Shown piece by piece: positions 25,745-37,243 of a DNA stretch of 64,000 bases. Position 1 is the stretch's first letter. Each line of letters starts with the position of its first letter. Source of the stretch: Andalucia godoyi (taxonomy: Eukaryota; Discoba; Jakobea; Jakobida; Andaluciidae). A program made the translations under genes and the position numbers. The stretch spans positions 9,494 to 73,493 of the forward strand of contig VRVR01000008.1 in assembly GCA_009859145.1 (NCBI GenBank). The letters are read 5' to 3'. The notes under the pieces are model-generated. The model was not told where the DNA came from and did not search any database. It saw only the letters and a list, made by a program, of their open reading frames with translations.

Positions 25745-26391
25745 CTCAAATTCTAGATTCCAAATCCAACCTATTAAGAAAAAAGAAGGGAAAAAGGTAG
25801 GAGGAAAACACGAAGAAACAGACTGGAATGCAGAAGGGAGTACTTGGGAAGAAAGAAGAGAGAGGAGGTTGGGCTTTCGTTTTCGTTGTGGCTCAGTGGA
25901 AAGGCTTTTGAGGAAATCAGGAATCAGGAATCAGGAATGAGGAATCAGGAAACAGGAATTAAGGACGAGGGTTGTCGGAGAGTCAGTCGGAATTTCTGGT
26001 GGACTTGCATTCGTACAAAAGGTCGGTACACATGCAGCATGAATAGGACGGACACCAAAAAGAAAGCATGAAGGAGCGCCATCAATTGAGTCCTGCAGAC
26101 GTGATGTATTGATGGTGCATGATGGGGACGGCGCATCCGACGAAACCCTTTTTCGAAACCGCCTACAGATGGTGATTGATTTTTTTTTATTTTGTGTTTT
26201 TATATTCTGTTTGCGTTTTGGCTTTCATTTTTGCATTCCTTTTCACACCATGATTCCACATTCTTCTTGATTTTTTCTCTTTCCAGGTCATTCTGGATGT
26301 TGCATCAATGGATAGGAAGAGTTCAGTTCGTCATGGTGCTTCTTACCGAGTTGCCGCACTCACAAGCAACACCGACCAGCATGTTTCCCTA

Positions 26392-26486
<95 letters not shown>

Positions 26487-26597
26487 CCTTCCTTCCTTCC
26501 TCCCGCTTTCTGGTAATCAAGGGAAAAATGAAGGAAACGCAGTATTAATCATTACGTTTGCATTGATGATCGTAGAGCTCCATTGACGGCTGCGGAC
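25745..26597. promoter_or_regulatory. Divergent spacer, G-beta / calcium channel
   Basis: Non-coding. It includes 7-bp AGGAATC repeats at 25917-25960, a T-rich run ending in TTTCCAG at 26287 that could be an acceptor of an untranslated exon of the channel gene, and the (TC)n array at 26395-26482. Confidence 0.4.
26395..26482. repeat. (TC)n microsatellite, 88 bp
   Basis: Perfect TC repeat about 115 bp upstream of the proposed channel start codon. Confidence 0.97.
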
Positions 26598-29500
26598 ATG
26601 TTTAGACAATGGATGGTTCAAAAACAAGAAGAAACCGTATGTTTTGGCCCATCTTATTTCTGTGGTGATCCTCGTTTGTCCCCGCCTGTTCTATTCATCA
26701 GGGCGTCTTATTAATGTATTGATTTGTTTTTATGTGATGTTTGCTGTTTGCTGGGTTCCCTGAATGCAAACAATAGAAGGTGGCACAGCGACAAGAGGTC
26801 ACGGCAGAAGCAGCAGCACTGACGCACTCCGCAAGCATGCATTCAAAGCAAAAGGACCCCAACGCGAGTGCCCATGAACCCGATCAAGGGTGGCGGCAAG
26901 TTCCGCAGTATGCAGAGTGGTCGTTTTTTATTTTCGACATTAAGAATCCGATTCGGAGAACGCTGCTGCAGATGGTGACGCATGGGCTGTTTGAGGTGTT
27001 TATACTGCTGTGTGTTGCTGTGAATTGTGTGTTCCTGGCACTGTACGATCCATTGGAGGACCCGGATTCAGGGATCAACGGGCTTGTGAACTCGGTGGAT
27101 TTTGCATTTCTTATTGTGTTCACGATCGAGGCCGTGCTTCGAATGCTTGCATATGGTGTATGGGGCGCGCGAAATGCCTATCTCCACGATCCATACAATT
27201 GCTTGGACTTGTTTCTCGTTGGGATCGGCTGGATCGCTCAAGTTTTCGGTTCTCAGTATGGAGGCATTCGTGTACTGCGAGTGTTTCGGCCTCTGCGGAT
27301 CATTCGAACGTTAGCCGGTTTGCGGATTCTGGTCGGAAGCTTGGTTGCGTCGTTTCCAATGCTCGTGGATGTCGCATTTCTATGCTTTTTCTTTTTGTTG
27401 ATTTATGGAATCGTTGGCCTGCAGTCATTTTCTGGACGGTTCCACTATCAGTGTCTTACGCCGTCTGGCAATTCAACGGTTCCGATTGACGAGGATCTGT
27501 GTTCGTCGGATCCCTCGGAGGGGGGCCGAGAGTGCCCGTCGGGATCGAGCTGCTTGAGTGTTGGCCAAAACCCAAACTATGGAATCACCAATTTTGACAA
27601 CTTTGGGTGGGCAGTTCTTACCGTGTTCCAGTGTGTTTCGATGGAAGGGTGGACGGATATCATGTACATGACCATGGATGCGGTATCGGCATGGACTTGG
27701 ATATATTACGTGAGTCTGATTCTCCTTGCTTCCTTCTTCAGCGTGCAGCTCGCGCTCGCAGTCATCAGCGATACATTCTCTCGGTCAAAAGAGGAACAGG
27801 AAGCGCAGGAGAACTCGTTGAGGACAAAGGAAATTGTGGAGGCGCAAACAAACATGTGCAAGTCTTTTCTGGCTGCGGGAGGCGCTTCTTTGATGGCCGA
27901 GGAAGCGACTAATAAGATGGCAAAGACTCGGGGATTCAACATGACGAAGAAAGCTTCAGCAAAGCGTGCATCCGTGTCTGCTGGCGATGCTCCGGATGAA
28001 GAAAATGGAAATGGCATGGATGGAGACAATGGGCTGGTAACGCAAGGAAATCGTGGCGCTCTCTTGTCTCGCTTGAAGAAAGGCGGATCCATTTCTGAAC
28101 ATGAACTGCACGAGCCACCCGAGAATCCTATCCGGTTTCAGCTGTTTCGCCTTGTCACTTGGAAGTATTTTGAAGCCTTCATGGTGTTTGTTATCGTGCT
28201 GAACACAGCAATTCTCGCCACCGAGCACGCGGGCCAGTCGTCGGAAGAGCAAGATTTCCAGGATACTGCAAACGTTGTTTTGACGGTTGTGTTCGTGATT
28301 GAGATGATTCTGAAAATTGTTGGCCTGGGACCTTTTCTGTACTGGAACGACAAGATGAATCGTTTTGATGGCTTGGTGACAATTATTTCCGTTACCGAAC
28401 TATTTCTCACGTCCACCGGCGCCTTGACGGCGCTTCGAGCATTTCGGCTCGTCCGTCTTTTCAAGCTTGCTCGTGCTTGGCCGTCCTTGCAGAAACTCTT
28501 GATGCAGATTTACAGATCGATGTCATCCGTGCTGTACTTCACCATCACTTTCTTTCTGTTCATTTTCATCTATGTCATATTGGGGATGCAGTTGTACGGC
28601 GGAAAACTGCTCCCAACGGACGACGGCTCCATTCCTCGTGCGAACTTCAATACGTTTCTGTACGGGTTCACGACTGTCTTCCAAGTCCTGACCGGCGAGA
28701 ACTGGAACGACGTGATGTACGAAACGATTCGATCGACGAACTGGGGAAGCGCATTCTTTTACGTTTCGCTGATTATTTTCGGAGTGTACGTCCTCCTGAG
28801 TTTGTTCGTGGCCATCTTGATTGATAACTTCAAGGATGAGGCAGTGGACGAGGAAGATTTGGAAATTGATGACAAGCCCGAGGACAAGGACGCTGCAGAG
28901 CAGGAATTTTTTGAATATGTGAAAGTATCCACAGAATCTTCTGCTGCCAACGATCGCAAGATCAGTCCACGGAGTATGAGAAAAGGAGACAAGAAGCGGC
29001 ACCGGCTGGTCCAGAAAATTCGGAGTAAATGGTTGCCAAACGACCCCAGTTCTGGGTCGAAGCTCTCAGAAAGTGAGTCGATTTCTCCACTGAAGCAGTC
29101 CACGACGGGAACTCCGTCCATGGATTCATCGGGAGTCCGAAGACGGTCTGGGTCACGAGTAGGGAGTGGATCCACGCTGTCCTTTGCTGCTTCCGAGTCG
29201 GCATTCAGGTCGAAAGTGAGCACCGTCCGCATTTCCGAATCGGAGCCAATTTCTTCGTCAAGCGAGACGCCAAAATCCGGTTCGCCGAACTCGGGGGAGG
29301 CTCGGCGAGGAATCCTCCGCAACCGTCCTCGCGGATCATCAATTCTTTCTACAAGCTCCCAAATGGACAATTCTGGAATGGGAAGCTCTCGTTCGCTCGC
29401 TGGTTCGAATCCGTCTCCGAGCTCTGCGGGGTCTGCGAATTTTGTTTCTTCCTCGGGATCGTCCAACTCTCTGTCGTCGTCAAGCAATGCTCTTCCAACC

Positions 29501-32422
29501 CTCTATGGAAATTCCTTCTGCATTCTCCCTCCGACTAGCAGCTTCCGAGTATTCGTTGCCAAGATCTTGTTTCATCCTGCGTTCGAAAGTTGTGTCATGG
29601 TCATGATCGCGGCTTCGTGCGCTTCACTGGCTATGAATACTCCGGATCTCGATCCAAATTCTGCTACGGGTCAAGCCGTGTTCTATCTGGATGCGATTAC
29701 CACAGCGGCGTTTACTCTCGAAATGGTGGTGAGAATGATTACTCTTGGTGTCATGCTTCACAGGAATTCGTATTTCCGATCTGCCTGGAACTGCCTGGAT
29801 TTCTTTGTGGTTGCGATTTCAATTACGAGCTTGGCTTTGAATCGAGGAATGGGCCAATCTCTTGAACAAAAGCTGCTCCGCAGTCTTCGTGTTCTGCGGT
29901 CGATCAGGGTGCTGAAGCTGTTCTCCGGAATGCGACTTGTTGTCCACGCATTATTCCGTGCAGTTCCAGGTATCATTAACGTCGTGTTGCTCGCCATCAT
30001 CTTCTGGACCATATTTTCGATCATGGGAGTCCAGTTCTTCAAAGGTTCCTTTGGGTTTTGTAACGATACCACGGTGTACGATAAGGCCGAGTGCACCGGT
30101 CCGTGTGCTGCGGATTCTGGCTGTGATGGGGAGTCGCGGGATTGGGTAGTGCCTCCGTACAATTTCGACAATGTTGCGTACGCGTTCCTGACTCTCTGGT
30201 GTGTTGCGACACTGGAAGGATGGGTCACCATCATGTACGCTGCAATTGATGCCAGAGGTCAGAACATCCAACCACAAGAGAACTACCAGCCTCTATGGGC
30301 ATTTTACTTCATCATATTTATTATTTTTGGTTCCTTTTTCATCATCAATCTAGTGGTGGGAGTGCTGGTTGAACAATTTCAGCGCATTAAGGAGTCGGAA
30401 TTCGAAGGAGTTTTCATGACCGCGTCGCAAAAGGAATGGATCGATGTCCAGCGACAAATCGTTCGCGAATCTCCTCTCGTGAAAGCCGTCATGCCGGCAA
30501 CACACCCACGAAAAGCAGTGTTTATCGTTGCAACGTCTCCTGTATTTGATTTCTTTATGATCACAATCATTTGCCTCAATGTGATTATCATGACTACGCA
30601 ATACGAAGGACAGCCCGAGGAAATGACACTGTTTATTTACTGGTCAAACGTCGCGTTTACAGTGTGTTTCGTCATTGAAGCGATTCTAAAAATTGTAGCA
30701 TTGTCGGTGCGCATGTATTTCCGGGATGGTTGGAACCGGCTCGACTTTATCATCATCCTCACCTCGATCTTGGGAATTGTTCTGGACACCGGTGTGGTTG
30801 CAACCATCTTCCGAATTCTCCGCGTCCTTCGAGTCTTCCGGATTGTGAAGAAGGCACGATCTCTCCGTGCACTGCTGCGTACCCTGTGGTATTCGCTTCC
30901 GAATCTTGTGAATGTTGCGTCCATTCTCTTTCTGCTGTTTTTCATGTTTGCGGTGCTGGGCGTGAATTTGTTTTCAGAAGTCCAGCCCAATTCTCCTCGA
31001 GCTTTGAGTCGTCATGCGAATTTCGAGAACTGGCCAAACGCGATGCTTCTCTTGTTCCGAATGACCACCGGAGAATCGTGGTCTGCGATCATGTGGGATT
31101 GCATGGTGGAAGAACCGGACTGCGAGCCTGGGCATTGCGGCAGCAGCTACTCACCGATTTACTTTGTGCTATTCATGCTGTGCGGAACGTTCATCGTTGT
31201 GCAGTTGTTCATTGCAGTTATTTTGGAGAACTTCGAAGATACAATGGACCGTGATGCACAGAGGATCACCCCTGACGATTTGGAAGCCTTCACAGAGGCG
31301 TGGTCGAAGTTTGATCCACATGCCACCAAATTTATAGAGATTCGAGATCTCGCTTTGCTGATGCGCACGCTTCGCACTCCTCTTGGAGCGGCGGGACTGA
31401 AGAGAACGGATCTTACACGCCGTTTGCTAACGCTTCAAATCCCCTTTCACGGCGGCTTCGTTCATTTTCATGAAACTCTGCATGCGATGGGGATGTTTGT
31501 TTATGAGCTGCATTACGCAAAGTTTCTCGGCATCCCATTATCGCTGTTTTGGTCTCCTGCGTCCAGTCCTCCAGATTACATGTACGAAGTTTCTGCGGTT
31601 CGCCGAACATCCGCGTGGAATTCGCTTACATCGTTGATGATGGATTCGGGTAACTCGTTTCCGTTTCTTGCATATCCACCCGACGAACGATCCAGCACGG
31701 ATTTGGCGGTCACCAGTGACGTCATGGATCCCAAGAGCACCCGTTCAGCAAGTGGGTCTGTTTCTGGTCCCGAGGATCCCTTCAACACCGGAAAGACACC
31801 GAAGACTCCCCTCTCGGACACCAACAATACGATGATGCTTCTGAGCGAGCAAATGAAGAGACAAAAGGAGCTGAATCAACTGCAAAATCTGAAAGGATTC
31901 ACCTCGCGAGAGTATTTTGCCACAGTGATGGTCCAGTCGTTTTTCCGTGCTGCCAAGGCAATGAAGGAGCTGCGCATCATGAAAACGTCGAAAGCACAGT
32001 CTGTCGCGGAAAAGAAGAGGTACATGATCGACTCGCACATTCGATCCCTCATCAATCCTGCCCATGTCGCCATTGTTCATCAGCACCGCAAGGACGATGC
32101 CGTGTCTCCGAATCCACACCCGAGTCTGAATTCAAATCCAAATCCAAATCCGCTGGGTCCCGGACTGGGACTGGGACCTTCTCCACTGCGTTCTTCGGTG
32201 TCCCCAGCATTTTCTGCAACTTTGTCTTCTTCCAATCCAGCCCCGCCCTTGCACGCCGTTCGTTTGCCGCCGTTGCGAAGCACAAGTCCCACCCCATTGT
32301 CCAGTTCCACCCTGCATCTTACGGGAACTGCTAGTCGCATTTCGTTCACTGACCCGTCGTCACTGTCGCCCGACTCGCGTCCAGTCAATCCAGGACGATC
32401 CCGGCCTCCTCCCGGCAGTTGA
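26598..32422 (+). CDS. Four-domain voltage-gated calcium channel alpha-1 subunit
   Basis: Two exons, 26598-26636 and 26777-32422, 1894 aa. The long frame itself begins without ATG; exon 1 (MFRQWMVQKQEET) with donor GTATGTTTTG restores one in phase. There are four repeats of six membrane helices, each with an Arg-rich S4 (for example RVLRVFRPLRIIRTL, RAFRLVRLFKLAR, RVLRSIRVLKL, RILRVLRVFRIVKK). The pore loops read SMEGW (residue about 302), TGENW (651), TLEGW (1157) and TGESW (1442), giving a four-glutamate filter as in CaV channels, not the DEKA of NaV or the EEKE of NALCN. An EF-hand-like segment follows IV-S6 (AWSKFDPHATKFIEI), and an IQ-like helix lies near ATVMVQSFFRAAKAM. The I-II and II-III linkers are long and Ser-rich; no clear beta-subunit AID motif is visible. 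It conducts calcium across the plasma membrane upon depolarisation. Confidence 0.92.
26637..26776 (+). other. Intron of the calcium channel gene
   Basis: 140 nt, donor GTATGTTTTG, acceptor CAAACAATAG, phase 0 after codon 13. A second AG 12 nt downstream (26788) is also in phase, so a four-codon alternative exon start is possible. Confidence 0.65.
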
Positions 32423-33036
32423 TGATCTCCAGTCGGCAACACCGACACTGTGCAAGACGCATGGACGAATCATTTCTCACCATCCGTATATGCGCTCTTG
32501 CATTGGAACCGAAATGCAAATTCAATTCAATTTTTCAGAAGAGGTGGGTAGACCGCAGTACGCCGAAGCATTCTTCGCACAGATACTGCGTGTAACATTC
32601 CAATCCCTCGATCCAGACGTGTGCCCCGAGGCTCGGAACTGAGAGACTGAGGACTGCTGAGGGGTTATTTTTTGTTCAATAGGGTTATATTAAAAAAAAG
32701 CGGGTGTTACGATATTCGGATAACAAGTTGGGAACACTCCGAATGCAAGATGTGAATAAGCTTTTGTGCATGCAGAACGTTTTTCTTTTTCCTTTTCTTT
32801 TTCCTTTTTTCCCTCCTTTCCCCCTTCTTTTCTGTTTTTTGTTCTCTGTGTTTTTTGCTCGTACGATCCTTTTGGGGAATACCATTTCAAAACTGGGCTG
32901 GAAATCAGCGCAAAAAGAAAAACAAAAAAATCATCATCGTCATAGCTTTTATTTTGTGCAAGTTAGTGTCGTGTTTTTCTCAGTTGCCAGTAAAAAACGT
33001 GTGCAGTTTTTTCGCAAGCAAGATTCGTTTGCTAGA
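32423..33036 (+). other. Spacer and leader of ferroportin gene
   Basis: 614 bp between tandem genes. It holds a TTTTTTTC-rich tract at 32775-32850 and several upstream ATGs in the ferroportin frame that add only low-complexity hydrophobic sequence. No supported gene. Confidence 0.4.
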
Positions 33037-34734
33037 ATGCCACAATCCAATCTTTCTGAAAAGACATACAAGTATCCCTTTCTGCAGCTGATCGTCAGTC
33101 ATGGATTTACATCGTTTGGAGATCGAATGTTTGCATTCAGCATCCCTCTGCTGTTTCTCCACTTGTTTCCCGAATCGCTGCTGATCCCGGCAATCCATGC
33201 ATTTTCCGTCCAGATATGCTTGTTCATCGTATCGCCGTCGATTGGCAACCTTGTGGACACCGTTGCAAGGTTGAAAATGGTTCGGTGGTCCTTCGCCTTC
33301 GCCAATGTCTGCGCTTCCATTTCTGCGCTATTCTTGCTGTTTATGGCACAGGTTTACCTGTCCGACGGCAGCAAGGGAACCTCGACTCTGCCGCTCTCCG
33401 ACCCGACATTCTGGTTCTTATTTAGCGGGCTACTTGTCTTTGCGGTTCTGAGCGAATGCGGGTCTACGGGAAGCAGCATTTCCGTGCTGAAGGACTGGAC
33501 TATTGTCATTGTTGAAGACGTGTGTCGCATTCGAAACGAAACGCGGGCAGCGGCAGACTGCGCTCTTGACGGCAGTGAGCCAGAATCAGCTCTTAAAAAT
33601 GTCGAAATGCAGAGTCTGATCTCAGCAACAGACAGCCCGCAGAGCGCCGATGGCCATGACGATGGCGATGGTGCGAATGATGGTCTGGGCGCAGTCAGCG
33701 AGTGCGACGGCCCCTCGATGCAGAACATCACGTTCGAAGATGAATGCGTGGGCTGCGGGGAGCAGACGGCAAACAGCAAGAGCAAGAACGGTGCTGGGGG
33801 CGTTGATGGTGGGGACGAGACCGCGACGCCGGCGGCCGCAGAGGCGCGACTCGACTCGAAGCAGGTACTTAGCAATTTAAATGCAGTCATGCGGCGAGTG
33901 GACCTGTCATGCGACATTCTGGCTCCGCTGGTGTTTTCCATCATGCTTGAAACGGTCACGGTGTTCTACTCGATTGTGTTTGTGATTTTGTGGAACCTTC
34001 TTTCGCTTCCTGTCGAGTACGGGCTCCTCGCAGCCTTGTACAAGAGCATTCCGACACTAGCATCAAAGAACACAAGAACACCAGACAAGATAGGGAACAA
34101 AAAGCCACACCCGCTTGTTGTGCTTGTTCGGGGCATTCGCCAGTACCATCGAGAGCCAATTTTTCGAGCGAGCTTTGGCTATGTCTGGCTGTACATGACT
34201 TCTCTTTCACCAGGTGTGATGATGGTGGCGTACTTGGCTGCCATCGGCACTCCAACGATTGCTGTGGCGGTCTTCCGGGGGTTGACTGCCCTGTTTGGAC
34301 TGCTGGGTACCATTCTGTACCCTTGGTCGTCTGCGAAGACCGGTGTCGTGCGTACGGGAGTTCTGAGCATTTCTGCGTTCTGCTTCGTGATTGGAGTTGC
34401 TGCTTGCACGGTCATTGGGGCTCATGTCGCGGACGCATCTTCGGCTGCAATACCGTACATCCTCATGCTATGCATCATCACCAGTCGCAGTTTTCTGTGG
34501 TGCTTTGATCTCGCAGAAACGCAAATCATGCAGACCAGAGTGGATGATTCTCGACGAGGCCTGGTCAACGGCGTGGAAACGTGCCTTTCCCAGTTATTCT
34601 CCATGGTGGCCTTTGTGCCCGCAATGGTGTTTAGCAGTCCAGATGATTTCTACGTGCTTTGCATCATCAGCATGGGAGCCGTTTGCATCGGGACGTCCTG
34701 TTTCGTCTCCTATGGACACAAATTTCCACACTGA
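33037..34734 (+). CDS. Ferroportin-like iron exporter (SLC40 family)
   Basis: 565 aa from the ATG at 33037, the first that yields a normal ferroportin N-terminus. Recognisable blocks are HGFTSFGDRMFAFSIPLLFL (TM1), PSIGNLVDTVARLKMV, SISVLKDWTIVIVED, LNAVMRRVDLSCDILAPLVF, WNLLSLPVEYGLL and SRSFLWCFDLAETQIMQ with a following LVNGVETCLSQ. SLC40 proteins are 12-helix major-facilitator transporters that export Fe(II). Compared with animal ferroportin there is a hydrophilic, acidic insertion of about 110 residues (about 170-280) between TM4 and the LNAVMRRVD helix. Ferroportins also occur in plants and protists, so the family does not fix the lineage. In protists it may act at the plasma membrane or on an endosome. 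Confidence 0.88.
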   Translation: MPQSNLSEKTYKYPFLQLIVSHGFTSFGDRMFAFSIPLLFLHLFPESLLIPAIHAFSVQICLFIVSPSIGNLVDTVARLKMVRWSFAFANVCASISALFLLFMAQVYLSDGSKGTSTLPLSDPTFWFLFSGLLVFAVLSECGSTGSSISVLKDWTIVIVEDVCRIRNETRAAADCALDGSEPESALKNVEMQSLISATDSPQSADGHDDGDGANDGLGAVSECDGPSMQNITFEDECVGCGEQTANSKSKNGAGGVDGGDETATPAAAEARLDSKQVLSNLNAVMRRVDLSCDILAPLVFSIMLETVTVFYSIVFVILWNLLSLPVEYGLLAALYKSIPTLASKNTRTPDKIGNKKPHPLVVLVRGIRQYHREPIFRASFGYVWLYMTSLSPGVMMVAYLAAIGTPTIAVAVFRGLTALFGLLGTILYPWSSAKTGVVRTGVLSISAFCFVIGVAACTVIGAHVADASSAAIPYILMLCIITSRSFLWCFDLAETQIMQTRVDDSRRGLVNGVETCLSQLFSMVAFVPAMVFSSPDDFYVLCIISMGAVCIGTSCFVSYGHKFPH

Positions 34735-35123
34735 TTGGGGTCGACTCGGGAGGTTTGTTTCCGTTTATTGCCGAGACGCCGGTGCCAAGTCTGCCGAGTG
34801 AGGTAGCCCTGTAGACGGCACCTTCACACTTGCAGAAGTAAAAGAGTATGAAAATGATCTTGTTTACACAATTTCGCATAAATACAGCCACTCTACGCAT
34901 GATCCGACAGCTGAGGGAGAAGACAGAACAAAATCAAAATATATGAGCAATGTGCAAAATACATAAACAAAGAGAGCATTCATAAAAAAAAGAAGCGATC
35001 GTTAGAGGCGATTGAGTCAGTAATCACATTGACAACATGGAAATTTTTGTGTCGATTTGGGTTATTCAGAAGACCGTCGTGATTAGTCTCATCAGCAAGC
35101 AATTGCCTCCAACTTTTCGCAGG

Positions 35124-35161
<38 letters not shown>

Positions 35162-35229
35162 AACATCAAAAACAAGAAGGGAATGAGAAAAGCAAGAACA
35201 TACATTTTTCTTGTTTGAAAAAAGATCAA
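34735..35229. other. Convergent spacer with (TA)n
   Basis: 495 bp of AT-rich DNA between the ferroportin and TMEM242-like stops. (TA)n lies at 35125-35158. No coding frame of note; presumably the two 3' UTRs. Confidence 0.5.
35125..35158. repeat. (TA)n microsatellite
   Basis: About 16 TA units in the convergent spacer after the ferroportin gene. Confidence 0.95.
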
Positions 35230-35766
35230 TCAATCCTTCTTCGGCGACGACTCGGGCGTGTCTTTTTTTGCAGTAAATCGCGAGGTAAACTGTTTGACAC
35301 GATCACCAAACGGAACTAACCAGCTTTGGGCTCCGAAAGCAGAAGAAGACGCCGCATTCCGAAAGTTGACAACGGAATCCTTCAAACCGAGCTGATTCAG
35401 TTTCTCCATCTTTTCGGGAACCCACTTCTTCATCTTTTCAGAAAACTCGGGAATGGATCTCACTTCCATCTTGTACGCAATGAGCGCGACACCTGCAGAT
35501 ACAGAGGTCAGTGCCAGCAACGTCCCATACGCAAACGCGCGAAACGCCAGTCGAGCACCCAAGGCTTGTGCCTCTGGAGCGATTGCACCCTCTGCAGCAC
35601 TGGCTGTGGTTGACGGTACCCTTTCCGGAAGTTCAGCCGAGAGAGATCCTGTCTTGATGTCTTGCCATGAAGATTTTAGCAGAGATCGGAGGGACGGGAT
35701 CTCCGGCTCCTCCGCTTCAGCAGGAGCCGGAGTCTGAGGAGACGGATACTGTCCTGAACTTGACAT
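35230..35766 (-). CDS. TMEM242-like mitochondrial membrane protein
   Basis: 178 aa from the ATG at 35766 (MSSSGQYPSPQTPAP). The frame stays open 85 codons upstream, but that part is low complexity. A Pro/Glu-rich N-terminus is followed by a helix containing ARLAFRAFAYGTLLALTSVS and GVALIAYKM, then VRSIPEFSEKMKKWVPEKM. The second half resembles TMEM242 ('A-x-R-A-x-x-x-G-S-L-x-A', a membrane segment, then 'V-x-S-x-x-x-F-x-x-K-M'). TMEM242 helps assemble the ATP-synthase c-ring in mitochondria. The first membrane segment of TMEM242 is weak or missing, so this could be another small single- or double-span protein. The C-terminus is Lys/Ser-rich. Confidence 0.5.
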   Translation of the reverse strand: MSSSGQYPSPQTPAPAEAEEPEIPSLRSLLKSSWQDIKTGSLSAELPERVPSTTASAAEGAIAPEAQALGARLAFRAFAYGTLLALTSVSAGVALIAYKMEVRSIPEFSEKMKKWVPEKMEKLNQLGLKDSVVNFRNAASSSAFGAQSWLVPFGDRVKQFTSRFTAKKDTPESSPKKD

Positions 35767-36265
35767 TCTTTGGATCACATCCGACCTCAAACCTATGCAC
35801 AAGGGCAATCTTTCACAGTCTGCAAGAGACGAAAAAGGAAAGCAAAGCAAAAGAGAAGAAAAGGAGAGAGAAACGAGACGAGAAGCGAAAAGACCACTCT
35901 TCGGATTCCCTTTTTTTTTCTCGCGCAGAAGGGTTTCCAATTGTATTGTGCACATCACTAAAAACCCTTCTCCTGTCGTAAACAAAAAACAAAACAAAAT
36001 TTCAATTGAAAAAAATGTCATCCAATGACGTCACTGACACAACCAGCACACATTTTTGGAACTGCTTGAAATTGTCAGTTTAGAAAGAGAAAGGGGCTCT
36101 CTCGTTGTCCATGGCTTGTTTTGTTTTGCAATCTTTTTTTGATTTTCCACCAAGAAAAAAAAAGAAAGAAAAGGCCTTCAAAAAGCAAAAGTGACTCATT
36201 GTGATCATCGGCTATACATAATAATTTTTCTTCTTTCTTTTTTGTGATTCATTGTTGAGCACAGA
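35767..36265. promoter_or_regulatory. Divergent spacer, TMEM242-like / DNAJB
   Basis: 499 bp, non-coding; purine-rich near 35825-35900, with A and T tracts at 36120-36250. The sequence GAGCACAG directly before the DNAJB ATG could be a splice acceptor of a leader intron. Confidence 0.4.
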
Positions 36266-37243
36266 ATGGGAAAGGATTACTATGCGGTTTTGGGAGTTTC
36301 ACGCTCTGCAACGGAAGATGAGCTGAAGAAGGCGTACAAGAAGCTTGCATTGAAATTCCATCCAGACAAAAACCCAGGAAACGAAGCTGCGGAGACACGA
36401 TTCAAGGAGATCAGTGAGGCGTATGAAGTTTTGAGCGACCCGAAGAAGAAGGAGATCTATGACCAGTACGGTGAGGATGGATTGAAAGGCGGGGCCCCGA
36501 CAGGTGGCGGAGGATTCCACGGCGGTTCGTTCCACTTCCAAGATCCGAATGATCTGTTTGCCACAATCTTTGGAAATGCACATCCCTTTGGATCCGGTTT
36601 CTTCTCGGGAGGCGGGATGGGGGATGAAGACGGAATGTTTGGTGGCGGTGGTCGAATGGGCGGAATGGGCGGTCGTCGAGGGTATGCCCAACCGCAAAAA
36701 CAGCCAGAGATACTCAAGGAGATTTCCCTTCCTCTTGAAGATTTGTACAAGGGATGCACGAAGAAGTTCAGCATTACGCGCCAGGTGATGAACCCGGATG
36801 GACGGTCTGCCCGCCAGGAGTCCAAGACTCTCACGTTTGACGTCAAGCCAGGATGGAAGGCTGGCACCAAAGTGCGCTTCGATCAGGAGGGCGACCAGGC
36901 TCCCGGCACAATCCCGGCAGATATGGTGTTTGTGATCAAGGAGAAGGAGCATCCGCGGTTCCGACGAGACGGAGATACGCTCATCTACACACACACGCTG
37001 CCACTTGTCCAAGCACTGACGGGATGCAACATTGATATTGAGACCCTGGACGGACGCAGGATCACAGTTCCTATGCGAGAAATGATCACGCCAAGCACGA
37101 CAAAGGTGGTCATTGGAGAAGGAATGCCCATCCGAAACACGGGTGCAAAGGGAGACTTGCACATCAAGTTCAACATTCGGTTCCCTACGCATCTGACGGA
37201 AGAGCAAAAGGCTGCGCTTTCAAAGATACTTCCTGCTTCATGA
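36266..37243 (+). CDS. Type II Hsp40, DNAJB1/Sis1-like
   Basis: 325 aa. The J domain at residues 1-70 contains [12 protein letters not shown] with the HPD triad that stimulates Hsp70 ATPase. A Gly/Phe/Met-rich linker follows (about 75-145). Two beta-barrel substrate-binding domains then start at [20 protein letters not shown], with [16 protein letters not shown] and [20 protein letters not shown]. There is no Cys-rich zinc domain, so it is type II. The C-terminal [19 protein letters not shown] is typical of DNAJB1/4/5. It is a cytosolic/nuclear co-chaperone that delivers clients to Hsp70. Codon use is moderately biased. A 302-codon antisense frame covers nearly the whole gene and is rejected. 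Confidence 0.95.
   Translation: MGKDYYAVLGVSRSATEDELKKAYKKLALKFHPDKNPGNEAAETRFKEISEAYEVLSDPKKKEIYDQYGEDGLKGGAPTGGGGFHGGSFHFQDPNDLFATIFGNAHPFGSGFFSGGGMGDEDGMFGGGGRMGGMGGRRGYAQPQKQPEILKEISLPLEDLYKGCTKKFSITRQVMNPDGRSARQESKTLTFDVKPGWKAGTKVRFDQEGDQAPGTIPADMVFVIKEKEHPRFRRDGDTLIYTHTLPLVQALTGCNIDIETLDGRRITVPMREMITPSTTKVVIGEGMPIRNTGAKGDLHIKFNIRFPTHLTEEQKAALSKILPAS

Noticed and set aside
36299-37207. 302-codon minus-strand frame covering the DNAJB gene
   Set aside because: Exactly antisense to a fully conserved Hsp40; its sequence is Arg/Leu/Cys-rich with no domain. It follows from the codon bias of the sense gene.
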